A stretch of 64,000 bases of DNA from Acidobacteriota bacterium (GTDB lineage Bacteria > Acidobacteriota > Terriglobia > Terriglobales > Acidobacteriaceae): NCBI GenBank assembly GCA_013285705.1, contig JABDHA010000002.1:842-64841 (forward strand), written 5' to 3'. Of this stretch, positions 45,925 through 55,939 are shown one piece after another; positions within the stretch are counted from its first letter, which is position 1; each line of letters begins with the position of its first letter. The position numbers were made by a program, and so were the translations under genes. Below the pieces are notes generated by a model, which saw nothing but the letters and a program-made list of their open reading frames with translations, was not told the origin of the DNA and searched no databases.

Positions 45925-46140
45925 TTATGCTTGTGCTGGCTTGTCGTATATAAATGCACGCATCGCTTGGCAACTTAGGCTGAACTCTTTGGCGAGTTCG
46001 GCAATCTGCCACTGTTCAGCTTCACTGAGCAGGTGCGCGTTCTCTCGGACGACCGCAAAGAATGTGGTCCAATTTGTGGTATCGGTGACGATGTCAATCA
46101 AAGTCTGTCGTAGTTCTTCGAGTTCGATGTCGTTTGTCAT
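45925..46140 (-). CDS. Small acidic protein, first gene of the element cassette
   Basis: 71 aa from the ATG at 46140 with RBS GTGAGGGAG just upstream; the RBS lies inside repeat copy 1. Acidic helical N-terminus (DIELEELRQTLIDIVTD), and WQIAELAKEFSLSCQAMRAF looks like a short HTH. Could be a small regulator. Confidence 0.6.
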   Translation of the reverse strand: MTNDIELEELRQTLIDIVTDTTNWTTFFAVVRENAHLLSEAEQWQIAELAKEFSLSCQAMRAFIYDKPAQA

Positions 46141-46144
46141 TATG

Positions 46145-46215
46145 TCTCCCTCACCTATATAGGAAAAAACGGGGGGTAAATGTCTCAAGAAGGTCAATCT
46201 TTTTTCAACTATTTT
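46145..46215 (-). repeat. 71-bp direct repeat, copy 1 (promoter/RBS module)
   Basis: Identical over 71 bp to 47036-47106. On the minus strand it contains TTGAC- and TATATA-like boxes, a C-run, and GTGAGGGAG, which serves as RBS for the gene at 46140. It therefore probably works as a leader/promoter module. Confidence 0.9.
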
Positions 46216-47035
46216 TTATCTGCCCTGTATCACCGCACAAAGTGCGTTCGATAGGGGTCGCGCCAAGGGGATCGGCCAAAGGGTCGGAGATTGTAGTCGC
46301 TGTGGTCGATGTGTACTTTTGACTGAGGATTCCCGGTTGGGTGTTTCCTCGCGCGCGGGTACGCGTAGATTACGTAATAGGACACTCGAAAACCTTACGG
46401 TTTTCTCGGTCTTTTAGTAATCGTACTTAGAGAACTAAAGAAATAAATATCTAGGCAGAAAACGTACTTAGAACACGTTTTAAGTTCAGCGTCTGAGGTA
46501 ATCTCAGCCTTATTAGGGCCAAAAAAGCATCAACACCGTCCAAGTACGCAATCCCCGTTATCTCTAACGAAAATAAACCATCTATCTACCGCTTTTGTTA
46601 GTTACGGTAGATAAGGCTTCTTGGTGGTGTTGGCTTACGGTCCTGCATGGTTTGATGGGTTGTTAGTCCACCAGCGCGTTCTCAGGTTCCGTGCGCTGTA
46701 AATCCGGAACCTAACCATGTCAGCCGCTCAGTGCGTGTATCCCTTTTATCGCAGCCAATCTGCTGCCCTCATAATCACGTACGGATACAGGGACCTATGC
46801 CCTCTGAGGTACGGTTTTATTTTCGACGGTTTGCTCCGTCAAGGGCCGCTTGCCTCTCATCGACTAAACGACTCCACGGGGATACCTGGGTCTAAGATAC
46901 GGTCGTGATCTGCAACAGTCCTGCATTCGTCCTCAATGACACGTCAGGGATCAACTTTCGATATGCACGCGGGACGATGATGCCGCCCGGCTTTGACTCC
47001 GGGACTTTTGGTGTGGTGAGAGAGTTCTAATATCT
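46216..47035. other. Structured non-coding segment between two direct repeats
   Basis: About 820 bp without a convincing gene. It holds three hairpins: GAAAACC-TTAC-GGTTTTC (46388-46405); TATCTACCG...CGGTAGATA (46583-46613, 13-nt loop); and AGGTTCCG...CGGAACCT (46684-46712, also a 13-nt loop). Two stems with the same loop length suggest paired operators or a structured RNA. A palindrome CGCAC-AAA-GTGCG lies at 46234-46246. The frame at 46717-46908 has no support. Confidence 0.6.
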
Positions 47036-47106
47036 TCTCCCTCACCTATATAGGAAAAAACGGGGGGTAAATGTCTCAAGAAGGTCAATCTTTTTTCAAC
47101 TATTTT
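47036..47106 (-). repeat. 71-bp direct repeat, copy 2
   Basis: Perfect copy of 46145-46215, located 28 bp beyond the stop of the sigma-like gene. No reading frame follows it on the minus strand, so it either drives a non-coding RNA or lost its gene. Confidence 0.9.
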
Positions 47107-47134
47107 GTAAACCCTCTGTAATCAACACGTGTGT

Positions 47135-48133
47135 CTACTGAGCGTCTTCGTCCTCCGGAGCCGTCTCGGGGACCGTAAGCGCATTTTGTGCACCTGTGGC
47201 CATCATCCTGGCACGTGTCCGTTCCCTGATCTTCAGTTGTGAGTTGTACTCAGCATCCCGTTCCGCCAGCCTTGCGTTCCTGTCCGCGTGATACTCCTCG
47301 CGTTCGGGTGCAACCTTTTTGCGTATCCGGTAAAAGATGTTTCGAACGGCTTGCTCTGACTTCCCCATTTCCCGGGCAATCTCCTTGTCGCTCAGGCCGT
47401 CCATTGTCAACTCGGCTGCCCAACGCTCGTGACCCTCAAGAGATTCCGGTATCAAATACTCACCGAAGGCGTACCCTTTGCCCACACCCATAATCATGTT
47501 GACGATTTCGGGATTGTCGCGAGTCTCAGAGTATTGGCCTTCATCATCGTCTATGTCGACATCGAACGATACGGGAACGTGTGTTGCTCTGTTCTTATTG
47601 CGGTCTCGACGAGCTTCATGAAGGCGGTTGGTGCAGATGGTGTTAACCAACATCTCGAACTCCGTGGAATCGCCCTCGAAGGTGGCCATACGTTCCCAGA
47701 CTGCGATTAAAACTTCCTGTGTCCAGTCGCACGCATCCAGCATCTGGCCGTCTGCTCCGCGCCCCTGATCCATTTCCTTATCGAACGAATAGAGGCGTTG
47801 CTTGGCGCGGTCCTCAACAGCTTTGAGTAGCTTGCTTTCGCTCCCTGAGAGGAGCCATGTGTAAAAGCCATCGCTTATGCGTTGCGAGATGGACCGCTTC
47901 TTACTTTTGGGCCGTGGTGCGTCTACGATCACGTGATCGCTGCTCAGTCCCACATCCTCAGGTGTCAGCGTGCGAACCTCACCGTGGCCGCCTGCTACAC
48001 GCTTGGCTTCGCTTCGTGCTACCCGCTTCGCTTCCTTCTCTTGCTCCTTTAGCCATTCGGCAGCTATGTCCTGCTCACGTTCTTGTTCCTCTAATTCCAA
48101 CTGCTTCTCATCTTCCGGGTTGTCAAAATACAT
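47135..48133 (-). CDS. Sigma-70-like regulator of the element
   Basis: 332 aa from the ATG at 48133, preceded by AAAGGAG with 8-nt spacing; the frame is open to 48166. The N-terminal 60 residues are a highly charged Glu/Lys coil (KQLELEEQEREQDIAAEWLKEQEKEAKR). A region-2-like part follows (WTQEVLIAVWERMATFEGDS, NTICTNRLHEARRDRNKNR), and a region-4 HTH at about 240-270 (LTMDGLSDKEIAREMGKSEQ). ECF-type spacing is stretched. Likely directs transcription of element genes. Confidence 0.75.
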   Translation of the reverse strand: MYFDNPEDEKQLELEEQEREQDIAAEWLKEQEKEAKRVARSEAKRVAGGHGEVRTLTPEDVGLSSDHVIVDAPRPKSKKRSISQRISDGFYTWLLSGSESKLLKAVEDRAKQRLYSFDKEMDQGRGADGQMLDACDWTQEVLIAVWERMATFEGDSTEFEMLVNTICTNRLHEARRDRNKNRATHVPVSFDVDIDDDEGQYSETRDNPEIVNMIMGVGKGYAFGEYLIPESLEGHERWAAELTMDGLSDKEIAREMGKSEQAVRNIFYRIRKKVAPEREEYHADRNARLAERDAEYNSQLKIRERTRARMMATGAQNALTVPETAPEDEDAQ

Positions 48134-48220
48134 GTCATGGTCTCCTTTAAATTGAATTGCGCCCATTCAAGAGCTTGTGTTTGGTTCGGTTTCATACTGC
48201 GTGATCGTCAAGCGGGCAAT

Positions 48221-48245
48221 AAAAAAGCCCACCTATAAGGTGAGC
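48221..48245 (-). terminator. Intrinsic terminator upstream of sigma-like gene
   Basis: On the minus strand GCTCACCT-TAT-AGGTGGGC is followed by TTTTTTATT. It implies a minus-strand transcript ending here, 88 bp before the sigma-like gene, either a small upstream gene or an attenuated leader. Confidence 0.75.
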
Positions 48246-49011
48246 GCGTGTCGTCATGGATAGAGGCCATCCGTTCTCGGTATATCAGGCGCTCACGTTT
48301 TCATCGGTACATCCTTTTTGGGGGTCATCTGGTTTGGAGACCAGAGACACCTGTGACTACTATTCCTAGAATATCAAACGGGCAACCCGAAGTCAAGACT
48401 TATCCTCGGATGCACCATTTCTAGGGCACAAACCGAGTCATCGCCACGTTGCCCTGTAGCGCGTCCGTTTTCGCTTACTGTGGGATTGCCTGTCCGAGAG
48501 GCTACAAGTCGAACCTGGGCCGGTCAGCGCCTTACCGTGAGCGATGCCAATATCGGTATCTGACCATAGCTGGCCATTTTCCAAAATTAGGCTCTCAAGG
48601 GAACTTGGCTTTGGAATTATATACTCTCCTACTAATATATACGGAAATATCAGGGGTAAAACCTTCGAATAAATCAACTATTTTCACTTTTTTTCAACTA
48701 TTTTCGAGGGGTCAAACCATTCAATGCGGAAAAGCTACCATTCAATGAAAAACTGTCCGAATGTGGACAAAATTGTGCAATATTACTCGTTGCAACAAAT
48801 GCCCATAAAATGGTGCAATCGTGTATTTATTACACGTATTAGTCGTTGCAACAGTTAAGCATAGCTAACCCCAAACATGTAAACCCTCTGGAATCAGTGG
48901 GACTCCTAAGTTGCTTAGGTATACGATGGCAGGGCGATAATAGGGCGCGAAGGTGGGTTTCGTCGAGAGGTCTGACCAGTTGAGCGCACTTTGTGCGCGG
49001 CTCGGAGCGTT
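48246..49011. other. AT-rich regulatory stretch of the element
   Basis: A diverged relative of the 71-bp repeat lies at about 48620-48712 (on the plus strand ATATATACGG...GGGGTAAA...TCAACTATTTT, the last block twice). TGTAAACCCTCTG-N-AATCA occurs here at about 48879 and again at about 47106. A minus-strand frame at 48438-48677 (79 aa) follows this repeat relative; its first part is hydrophobic and doubtful. The palindrome GCGCAC-TTT-GTGCGC is at 48984-48998. Likely early promoter/operator region. Confidence 0.5.
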
Positions 49012-49233
49012 TCAATCTCCCTTAGAAATCCACACACCATCTTTCTCCAATGCGTCTTCTATATCGGGCCACTTAAGCCCGGAGAATTGTCTAAGCCTCT
49101 CAGAAAGGCCGACTAGGCTTACTTCCTCGTAAGAGCGCTCCCCAAAGGAGAGTTCTCCCAAGATTGCTACATAGCGAATGTTGACCTTTTCTGCGGTCGT
49201 AGCAGCCAGCTTGTAAATACGCATCTTTACCAT
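49012..49233 (-). CDS. Small unknown protein of the element
   Basis: 73 aa (MRIYKLAATTAEKVNIRYV, ending WPDIEDALEKDGVWISKGD). The composition looks like a real small protein with mixed alpha/beta content. No family recognised. A second start, M at codon 4, is possible. Confidence 0.5.
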   Translation of the reverse strand: MVKMRIYKLAATTAEKVNIRYVAILGELSFGERSYEEVSLVGLSERLRQFSGLKWPDIEDALEKDGVWISKGD

Positions 49234-49338
49234 GCCGTCATGCTATGCCGGTGCAGCGACATGCGACACCAGATAACACCCTGCGGCGTCTATTGGGCCA
49301 ATCGATAGTAATGGGGCAGATGGGAGTCTTCTATTTGA

Positions 49339-49629
49339 CTAAATGAGTGAGTACCACGCATTGAAGAGACTGTTGCCAATATTGTTCCGCAGCATCAAGG
49401 CAGCCTTCTCTGCTATTCCTCTGTCCGGCAAAGGTGTTGGAAATTCGTAGTTGTATGATTGCCCTCCGGACGTGCATCTGAATGCAAATGTATAGGTACC
49501 AGAATCCGCCCGGATTAGGGTGATGGGGAACACTTCCGTTATCGTTGCCAGTTCTGGCGCGACGCCTGTATTGCCCCTGTAAACATCACCTGGTGTAGGA
49601 GGATGCGCAGAAAAATCACTCAGTCTCAT
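49339..49629 (-). CDS. Small unknown protein of the element
   Basis: 96 aa from the ATG at 49629, with AAGGGA about 10 bp upstream; the frame is open to 49707. Beta-rich (TITEVFPITLIRADSGTYTF). Its last part (YNYEFPTPLPDRGIAEKAAL) is not family-assignable. Confidence 0.5.
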   Translation of the reverse strand: MRLSDFSAHPPTPGDVYRGNTGVAPELATITEVFPITLIRADSGTYTFAFRCTSGGQSYNYEFPTPLPDRGIAEKAALMLRNNIGNSLFNAWYSLI

Positions 49630-49961
49630 CGTTTTAAAATCCCTTCGTGAATAACTTAGCGCATTCTCACTGGCACCAACGAAAGTAGGTGTAAAGATGC
49701 GGAACACACAAACTAAAACGGCACCTGGAAACGTTCACCAGATGCCGTGATCTTGTCGGGGTCACCAAATTTCCGAGCGACCCCCGTAGGCGCTTGCCAG
49801 AGCGACATTGAATTGTGACGCGGGATCGGGGATCGTTACAGATAATCTTTCTGCCCAGAGTCTCTAAAAAAGACTTGACACAAAAAATAAATGTGACATA
49901 TAATGCGCCGCTCATGTTATCGTGATTTCACATCCCAACTAGGGATCGAGGAAAACGAATA

Positions 49962-50192
49962 ATGGAAACTACTATCGTGAAATGCTGCGAATGCGACGAA
50001 ACCGGCACCAAAAACGATCTCACACCGTGCCACCAATGTGGCCGATACATGTGCATTCGGCACTGCTGCAAGTGCGATGTCACGATCTCTTCAGCCGAGG
50101 AGTGGAAAGAGTCTTTCGTCAACCCCGTACCCACAGACGCCACGTTTCCGATGGTGCTGTCTTTCGATGCCCTGGGTGAGTTGCTCGGTTGA
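49962..50192 (+). CDS. Cys-rich zinc-finger-like small protein
   Basis: 76 aa with C8, C9, C12, then CHQCGRYMCIRHCCKCD. The pattern C-x2-C...C-x2-C...C-x2-H-C-C-x-C suggests a zinc-binding B-box or ribbon-like fold. A GAGGA Shine-Dalgarno stands about 12 bp upstream of the ATG. It is the last gene before attR and reads opposite to most genes of the element, as cargo genes often do. Confidence 0.7.
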   Translation: METTIVKCCECDETGTKNDLTPCHQCGRYMCIRHCCKCDVTISSAEEWKESFVNPVPTDATFPMVLSFDALGELLG

Positions 50193-50310
50193 ATGGGCAG
50201 AGATAGGACATGTGTAGTACAGCGTAGTACAGTCACACTTTAGCAGAATAATTAAGCGTAACACCAATGGGAATCAACACTTTAAGGCATCTGATGGCGG
50301 AATCTATAGA

Positions 50311-50331
50311 GAATCCCTCCCTCTCCGCCAG
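50311..50331 (+). repeat. attR, distal attachment repeat
   Basis: Identical to the 21-bp 3' end of tRNA-Ser at 41356-41376; the sequence diverges immediately on both sides. Marks the right end of the integrated element. Confidence 0.92.
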
Positions 50332-50803
50332 TCCTGTATATTATATGATCTTCCACATAAAACGGACAGGCAAAAACGCGGGACTTACGGTTCGCTGAGC
50401 TTTCTGAAATCATCATGATCCGTATTCATAACCGACTACACATACATCACGAATCACCTACCTGACATCCTGAAATAATCGAGACAATCAGGCACTCCCG
50501 TTGTAAACTCCTGCCCAGCATCGAAATCCACCCAAAAAAGACCGGTGAAAATTTACCTAAAAGACTTTTTCCCTTTGAAGAAAGAACTGACTGCTTTATT
50601 GCTAGTTTTTACTACCCCCCTGCGCCTAAACAAATCAAAAGAATTTATGAAGTGTCGAGCTTGCCGCTCAGTACGCCACAAGAGTGAGATGTTTCACTCA
50701 TCCTATGGTTGGTTTTGTAATCAAGAAGAACAGGAGGAACACTGGGAAAAATACCAGTATGGCCTTTGAGCTATACCAGAAGAACGATCCGATCAACGCC
50801 GAG
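50332..50803. other. Intergenic region right of attR with a doubtful small frame
   Basis: This was the sequence downstream of tRNA-Ser before integration. A plus-strand frame at 50545-50769 contains MKCRACRSVRHKSEMFHSS...FCNQEEQ from an ATG at 50647 (40 aa, C-x2-C and one more Cys). It could be a tiny zinc protein, but the RBS is weak. Confidence 0.35.
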
Positions 50804-51814
50804 CTACCAAAATACCCGGCCATACAGCTTATACAGGTTCTTTTTGCTAATAAGATAGCGTCGCCAATTTGATGGCGAAGAAGCGATGTGCCTCAAATGG
50901 TAAACGCGGCGGAGCGCTCCATGTATTCGCCGTGCGTCCTTCATTTCAAGACAAAGTTCCGCAACCCGGTGAAATCGTACCTCTTCTGAAAACCATTTTT
51001 CCCACTCGACCCGTGCCCGCTCCCCCATCTCTTTTGCGCGAGGCTTAAGCCGATCAAGCAGCGCGGGTATGCCCGCAACCTCTTTCTCCGGAACGAACAC
51101 CGCAAATGATTCCCAGTCCACGCCTTCGTTCGGCACCCACTCGTCCGCAATGATGATGCAGGCTCTACCCGTCTTCATCGACTCATAGAGCCGGATGCTT
51201 CCAGGTCCCCGGCCGCGCGGACACAGGCTGAACAGAGCATCGCCGATCGAGTCTGCGTATCGTTTCCAGAAATATTCTTTCTCGTTGGCGGACCCATGAT
51301 AGCGAATGTTGTAGCTCTCTTTTGAACTGTCGATCACATGGATGTCGGCCCGGTTATATCGGAACAATCCGTCGCGCACGGGGTGGGTATTTGCCGATCC
51401 CACAAACGCCGCCAGGTACTTTTCATCTCCAGTAACAGGACGATAGTTGACGAGGGGGTTTTCAGGCATCAGGTAAAAACCTGTCCGTGTATGTTCAGGC
51501 GAATAGTCTTTCTTGCGCAACGATGCATACAGTCCAGGCAACACTGGACGAATATAGTCGGCCGAATCAAACAAAAAGCTCTTCTCTGGATATTTGCGAT
51601 AGAGCGGATAAGCGCGCACTCTTTCCGCAAAGTCGCCAGCTGTGCCCATGGCGACAAAGAGGATAATCTCCGCCTCGTCATGATTGTCCGTAAGCGAATG
51701 CTTCTGGAATCGATCTTTGGCCGCGCTGGCTCTCAGAGCGGCAACAGCAAAATGCTTGTTCTCGTCGTATTCGGGCAGATCATCATCGACCGATAGAAGA
51801 GAAATTCTCGCCAT
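50804..51814 (-). CDS. Exostosin/GT47-like glycosyltransferase
   Basis: 336 aa from the ATG at 51814 (MARISLL); the frame runs to 51943 but that extension reads through the mdh terminator. Exostosin-like features: SFLFDSADYIRPVLPGLYAS, LAAFVGSANTHPVRDGLF, and DALFSLCPRGRGPGSIRLYESMKTG...IIIADEWVP, the F-x-L-x-P-x-G...R-x-x-E block of the family. Nucleotide-sugar dependent. Probably acts on a surface glycan. Confidence 0.8.
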   Translation of the reverse strand: MARISLLSVDDDLPEYDENKHFAVAALRASAAKDRFQKHSLTDNHDEAEIILFVAMGTAGDFAERVRAYPLYRKYPEKSFLFDSADYIRPVLPGLYASLRKKDYSPEHTRTGFYLMPENPLVNYRPVTGDEKYLAAFVGSANTHPVRDGLFRYNRADIHVIDSSKESYNIRYHGSANEKEYFWKRYADSIGDALFSLCPRGRGPGSIRLYESMKTGRACIIIADEWVPNEGVDWESFAVFVPEKEVAGIPALLDRLKPRAKEMGERARVEWEKWFSEEVRFHRVAELCLEMKDARRIHGALRRVYHLRHIASSPSNWRRYLISKKNLYKLYGRVFW

Positions 51815-51872
51815 AAACCCAAAGTAGCATACGACGATTCCAGCAGGAGCGCATGCAAAACATCTCCATAAC

Positions 51873-51907
51873 AACAATGAGGCCCGCACGAAGCGGGCCT
51901 CATTGTT
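51873..51907 (-). terminator. Terminator downstream of mdh
   Basis: A 15-bp perfect stem (AACAATGAGGCCCGC with GCGGGCCTCATTGTT) and a 5-nt ACGAA loop lie 14 bp beyond the mdh stop. It lacks a long U-run beyond the stem, though its ends are A/T. It may act in both directions. Confidence 0.8.
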
Positions 51908-51921
51908 CGCAAACAAGCTGC

Positions 51922-52857
<936 letters not shown>

Positions 52858-52868
52858 TCATAAAACTT

Positions 52869-52934
52869 CAGATGTCATTCTGACGCCGAACGCAGTGAAG
52901 CGGAAGAATCTGCTTCACTGCGCTCCGGCATGAA
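52869..52934. repeat. Dispersed intergenic repeat between icd and mdh
   Basis: GTCATTCTGACGCCGAACGCAGTG... with GAAGAATCTGCTTCACTGCG forms an imperfect hairpin. The same consensus returns at about 54625, 55868, 58123 and 59143. Likely a REP-type element. Confidence 0.6.
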
Positions 52935-54335
52935 CTACATATTTTCGATCATCCGTGATGCGAACTCGCTGGTCTTTACCTTGGTTGCGCCCTGCATCTG
53001 GCGTTCAAAGTCATACGTCACATATTTCTGCTGAATCGTCTTCTCCATAGACGACTCAATCAGTTTCGCAGCTTCATGCCATCCAAGAAATTCAAACAGC
53101 ATCACGCCAGAGAGCATCACCGAACCCGGATTGATCACGTCCTTATCCGCATACTTCGGAGCCGTCCCGTGCGTGGCCTCAAATACCGCGTAGCCGTCGC
53201 CAATGTTTGCGCCCGGAGCAATGCCGAGTCCACCCACTTGCGCTGCGCACGCGTCAGAGATGTAGTCGCCATTCAAATTGGGGCAAGCCAGCACGCTGTA
53301 CTCATCTGGCCGGATAATCACCTGCTGAAAGATCGAATCGGCAATGCGGTCGTTGATCAGCACCTTCTTCTTCCACTGCCCGTTACCATGCGTTTTGCCA
53401 ATCGAATCGAGCACGCCCTTCACTTCCGCATACAGTTCTTTACGGAAGTCATCGGATCCGAACTCAAGACCTGGCTCAATCAGCGCCGCATTTTCTTCGA
53501 CTGTCAGCTTCGGATTCGCTTCCTGGTTGCCTAGAATCCAGCTCTCGCGCTCCGTTACAACCGCATCGCGGAACTCATCGACCGCAACCTCATAGCCCCA
53601 TTCGCGGAACGCGCCTTCGGTGAATTTCTGAATATTGCCCTTGTGCACCAGCGTCACCGACTTGCGATTGTTCTCAACGGCATGCTTGATCGCATAGCGA
53701 ACCAGTCGCTTGGTGCCGGTAATCGAGATCGGCTTGATGCCCACACCCGAGTCCTCGCGGACCTTCTTCTTGCCGCCCTTCAACATGTCGTTGTTCAGGA
53801 AGTCAATGAGCTTCTTAGCCTCGGCAGTTCCCTCTTTGAACTCAATGCCCGCATACACGTCTTCCGTATTCTCGCGAAAGATGACGACATCCAATTTTTC
53901 CGGATATTTCACCGGGCTGGGCACACCCTGGTAGTACTTCACCGGACGCACGCAGGAATAAAGATCCAGAATCTGCCGCAACGCCACGTTCAGCGAGCGA
54001 ATGCCTCCCCCCACCGGCGTCGTCAACGGACCTTTGATCGACACGCGCAGATCGCGAGCCGCATTCACCGTCTCATCCGGCAGCCATGTCTTGAATTCGC
54101 GAAATGCCTTCTCGCCCGCGTACACCTCAAACCACTTTACCGAGCGCTTCCCGCCATAAGCCTTTTCTACCGCAGCATCAAAGACCCGCTGCGATGCGCG
54201 CCAGATGTCGCGCCCTGTGCCATCGCCCTCAATAAAAGGAACGATTGGGTGATCCGGGACCTGATACTTCCCGTCTGCGTACTGAATCGGCTCGCCATCC
54301 GTGGGCAGAGCCTTCCCGTTATACGTCGTCTGCAT
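52935..54335 (-). CDS. icd: NADP-dependent isocitrate dehydrogenase
   Basis: 466 aa, slightly longer than E. coli Icd. Active-site signatures: [20 protein letters not shown] (phosphorylatable Ser region), [29 protein letters not shown], and [17 protein letters not shown] with [22 protein letters not shown]. Oxidative decarboxylation of isocitrate. Probably the same transcription unit as mdh. Confidence 0.96.
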   Translation of the reverse strand: MQTTYNGKALPTDGEPIQYADGKYQVPDHPIVPFIEGDGTGRDIWRASQRVFDAAVEKAYGGKRSVKWFEVYAGEKAFREFKTWLPDETVNAARDLRVSIKGPLTTPVGGGIRSLNVALRQILDLYSCVRPVKYYQGVPSPVKYPEKLDVVIFRENTEDVYAGIEFKEGTAEAKKLIDFLNNDMLKGGKKKVREDSGVGIKPISITGTKRLVRYAIKHAVENNRKSVTLVHKGNIQKFTEGAFREWGYEVAVDEFRDAVVTERESWILGNQEANPKLTVEENAALIEPGLEFGSDDFRKELYAEVKGVLDSIGKTHGNGQWKKKVLINDRIADSIFQQVIIRPDEYSVLACPNLNGDYISDACAAQVGGLGIAPGANIGDGYAVFEATHGTAPKYADKDVINPGSVMLSGVMLFEFLGWHEAAKLIESSMEKTIQQKYVTYDFERQMQGATKVKTSEFASRMIENM

Positions 54336-54728
54336 GTGTCTGGATATCTCCCAGCAAGATAAGAAATGAGGACTGCAAGTGTGATTCCCCTAGAGGCTAC
54401 CATCCGGTTAAGACGGGTGGCAATTCGCCGTCCCGCTCAGTGCGCCACATGCCGAAGCATTGTCATTCCGACCAGAGGCACAATCCATAAAAAAATTTGC
54501 AATCCTCAGCAAACGCGCAGCGCGAAGTCGAAGGACCTGCAGTTTGCATCGGTCAGCACGAAAACAGGGTGCCCCATCCTTTCGCGCCGTTTGCGAAAGG
54601 ATGGGAACCACAAAGCTCAATCAGCCCTCGTCATCCTGATGTTGAACGAGATGAGCGGAGAGATCTGTTTTTCTCGCCATCCTCCCTTGAATAGTGAAAA
54701 GCAGTACAATCATCGTGGAATCGATACC
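54336..54728. other. Intergenic region with dispersed repeats
   Basis: No gene. Contains fragments of the recurring intergenic repeat (GAAGTCGAAGGACCTGC at about 54528, GGTGCCCCATCC at about 54570, GTCATCCTGATGTTGAACG at about 54628). An inverted repeat CCATCCTTTCGCGC...GCGAAAGGATGG lies at about 54574-54604. It carries the promoter of the plus-strand Gfo/Idh gene. Confidence 0.5.
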
Positions 54729-55847
54729 ATGCGACTGCTCAAATCTCTGCCCGCCCTCGTAGCTTGCCTCTTGTTCTCATCCATCAGCTTTGCGCAGACG
54801 CCATCTGCGCCTATCCGTGTAGCGATCGTCGGTCTTGAACACGGCCATATCGGCGGATTCCTCCACGAATTCCCTCGTCAGCATGAAGTGGAACTCGTCG
54901 GCATCGTCGAAACCGACAAAGCACTGGCTGCCCGGTACCAGCAGCAATTTCATCTTGATCCGGGCCTCTTCTATTCCACACTCGATGAAGTCGTCGCTGC
55001 CCATCATCCACAGGCCCTGCTTGTATACACTTCCGTCGGCAGGCACCGCCAGGTCATCGAACAGGCGGCGCAGCACGGCATCAGCGTGATGGTGGAAAAA
55101 CCACTCACGATCTCACTCGATGATGCTCTCGCGATTCGTCGCGCCGCGAACGTACACCATATTCAGGTGCTCGTAAATTACGAAACTACATGGTATGCCA
55201 GCAATCGCGCCGTCTATGACCTCATCAATGAAGGTAAGCTGGGGGATGTGCGCAGGGTCGTCGTGCATGACGGCCACGAGGGGCCTGCGGAAATTCACGT
55301 TCAGCCCGAATTTCTGAAGTGGCTCACCGACCCCGTACTGAATGGTGCCGGTGCCCTTTATGACTTCGGCTGCTACGGCGCTGACCTCATGACATGGTGG
55401 ATGCACGGAAAAGCGCCCATCAGCGTCACCGCCATTGCCCAGACTGACAAGCCCGAAACCTACGCCCGCGTGGACGACGATGCAACTATCATCCTTCAGT
55501 ATCCCGGCGCTCAGGCCGTGCTCATGCCTTCATGGGCCTGGACCTTCGCGCGTAAGGATTCTGAAATCTACGGAAGCAAGGGCTATGCCATCACTGAGAA
55601 ACTGGACCGTCTGCGGGTCCGTTATGTTGGCGACAAAGAGGAAGCCGATATCGCGGCGCAGCCGCTCGCACCGCCGCAGGATAGCTCACTCCACTATCTC
55701 GCCGCCGTCCTCAATGGGACGCTCAAGCCCGAAGGCGATCTGACATCCCTCGACACCAACATGATCGTAATGCAGATTCTGGATGCGGCGCGCGAGTCGG
55801 TCCGCACCGGACGGACCGTAAAGCTCAAGCCGCTGCCGCCTGAGTAG
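54729..55847 (+). CDS. Secreted Gfo/Idh/MocA-family oxidoreductase
   Basis: 372 aa from the ATG at 54729, giving a clear Sec signal (LLKSLPALVACLLFSSISFAQ); the open frame begins at 54366 but is not coding-like. RVAIVGLEHGHIGGFL holds the nucleotide fold (G-x-x-x-G), VMVEKPLTISL the EKP lysine and GAGALYDFGCYGADLMTWW the catalytic region. Secreted members of this family keep their NAD(P) tightly bound. Unusual GLEHGHIGG in place of the standard GxGxxG. Substrate unknown. Confidence 0.85.
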   Translation: MRLLKSLPALVACLLFSSISFAQTPSAPIRVAIVGLEHGHIGGFLHEFPRQHEVELVGIVETDKALAARYQQQFHLDPGLFYSTLDEVVAAHHPQALLVYTSVGRHRQVIEQAAQHGISVMVEKPLTISLDDALAIRRAANVHHIQVLVNYETTWYASNRAVYDLINEGKLGDVRRVVVHDGHEGPAEIHVQPEFLKWLTDPVLNGAGALYDFGCYGADLMTWWMHGKAPISVTAIAQTDKPETYARVDDDATIILQYPGAQAVLMPSWAWTFARKDSEIYGSKGYAITEKLDRLRVRYVGDKEEADIAAQPLAPPQDSSLHYLAAVLNGTLKPEGDLTSLDTNMIVMQILDAARESVRTGRTVKLKPLPPE

Positions 55848-55867
55848 GAAACAGGCAGAGGGAGACG

Positions 55868-55909
55868 TCATTCGGAGCGCAGCGAAGAATCCATGGGATG
55901 CTTCGCTGC
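55868..55909. repeat. Dispersed intergenic repeat
   Basis: GTCATTCGGAGCGCAGCGAAGAATC... followed by GATGCTTCGCTGC, an imperfect inverted repeat of the same family as at 52869 and 59143. Confidence 0.55.
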
Positions 55910-55939
55910 CATAACCATGAGCAGCGTCTCCCGCAACCT

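Larger units (their letters stand above)
41356..50331. mobile_element. tRNA-Ser-integrated prophage remnant / phage satellite
   Basis: About 9 kb bounded by perfect 21-bp direct repeats (attL in tRNA-Ser, attR at 50311-50331), with a tyrosine recombinase beside attL. Cargo: a tape-measure/portal chimera interrupted by a group I intron, a P27-like small terminase, three small minus-strand genes, a sigma-like regulator, two further small genes, and a Cys-rich plus-strand gene near attR. It reads as more AT-rich than its surroundings by eye. It lacks large terminase, capsid and lysis genes, so it cannot make particles alone. Deletion-derived prophage and helper-dependent satellite are both possible. 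Confidence 0.92.

Noticed and set aside
46717..46908. 63-aa plus-strand frame in the non-coding segment of the element
   Set aside because: No RBS, no family; it lies just downstream of a hairpin and reads through repeat-like sequence.
41356..50331. CRISPR array or retron within the integrated element
   Set aside because: The direct repeats number only two perfect copies 891 bp apart with no spacer periodicity, and no reverse transcriptase or Cas gene is present.
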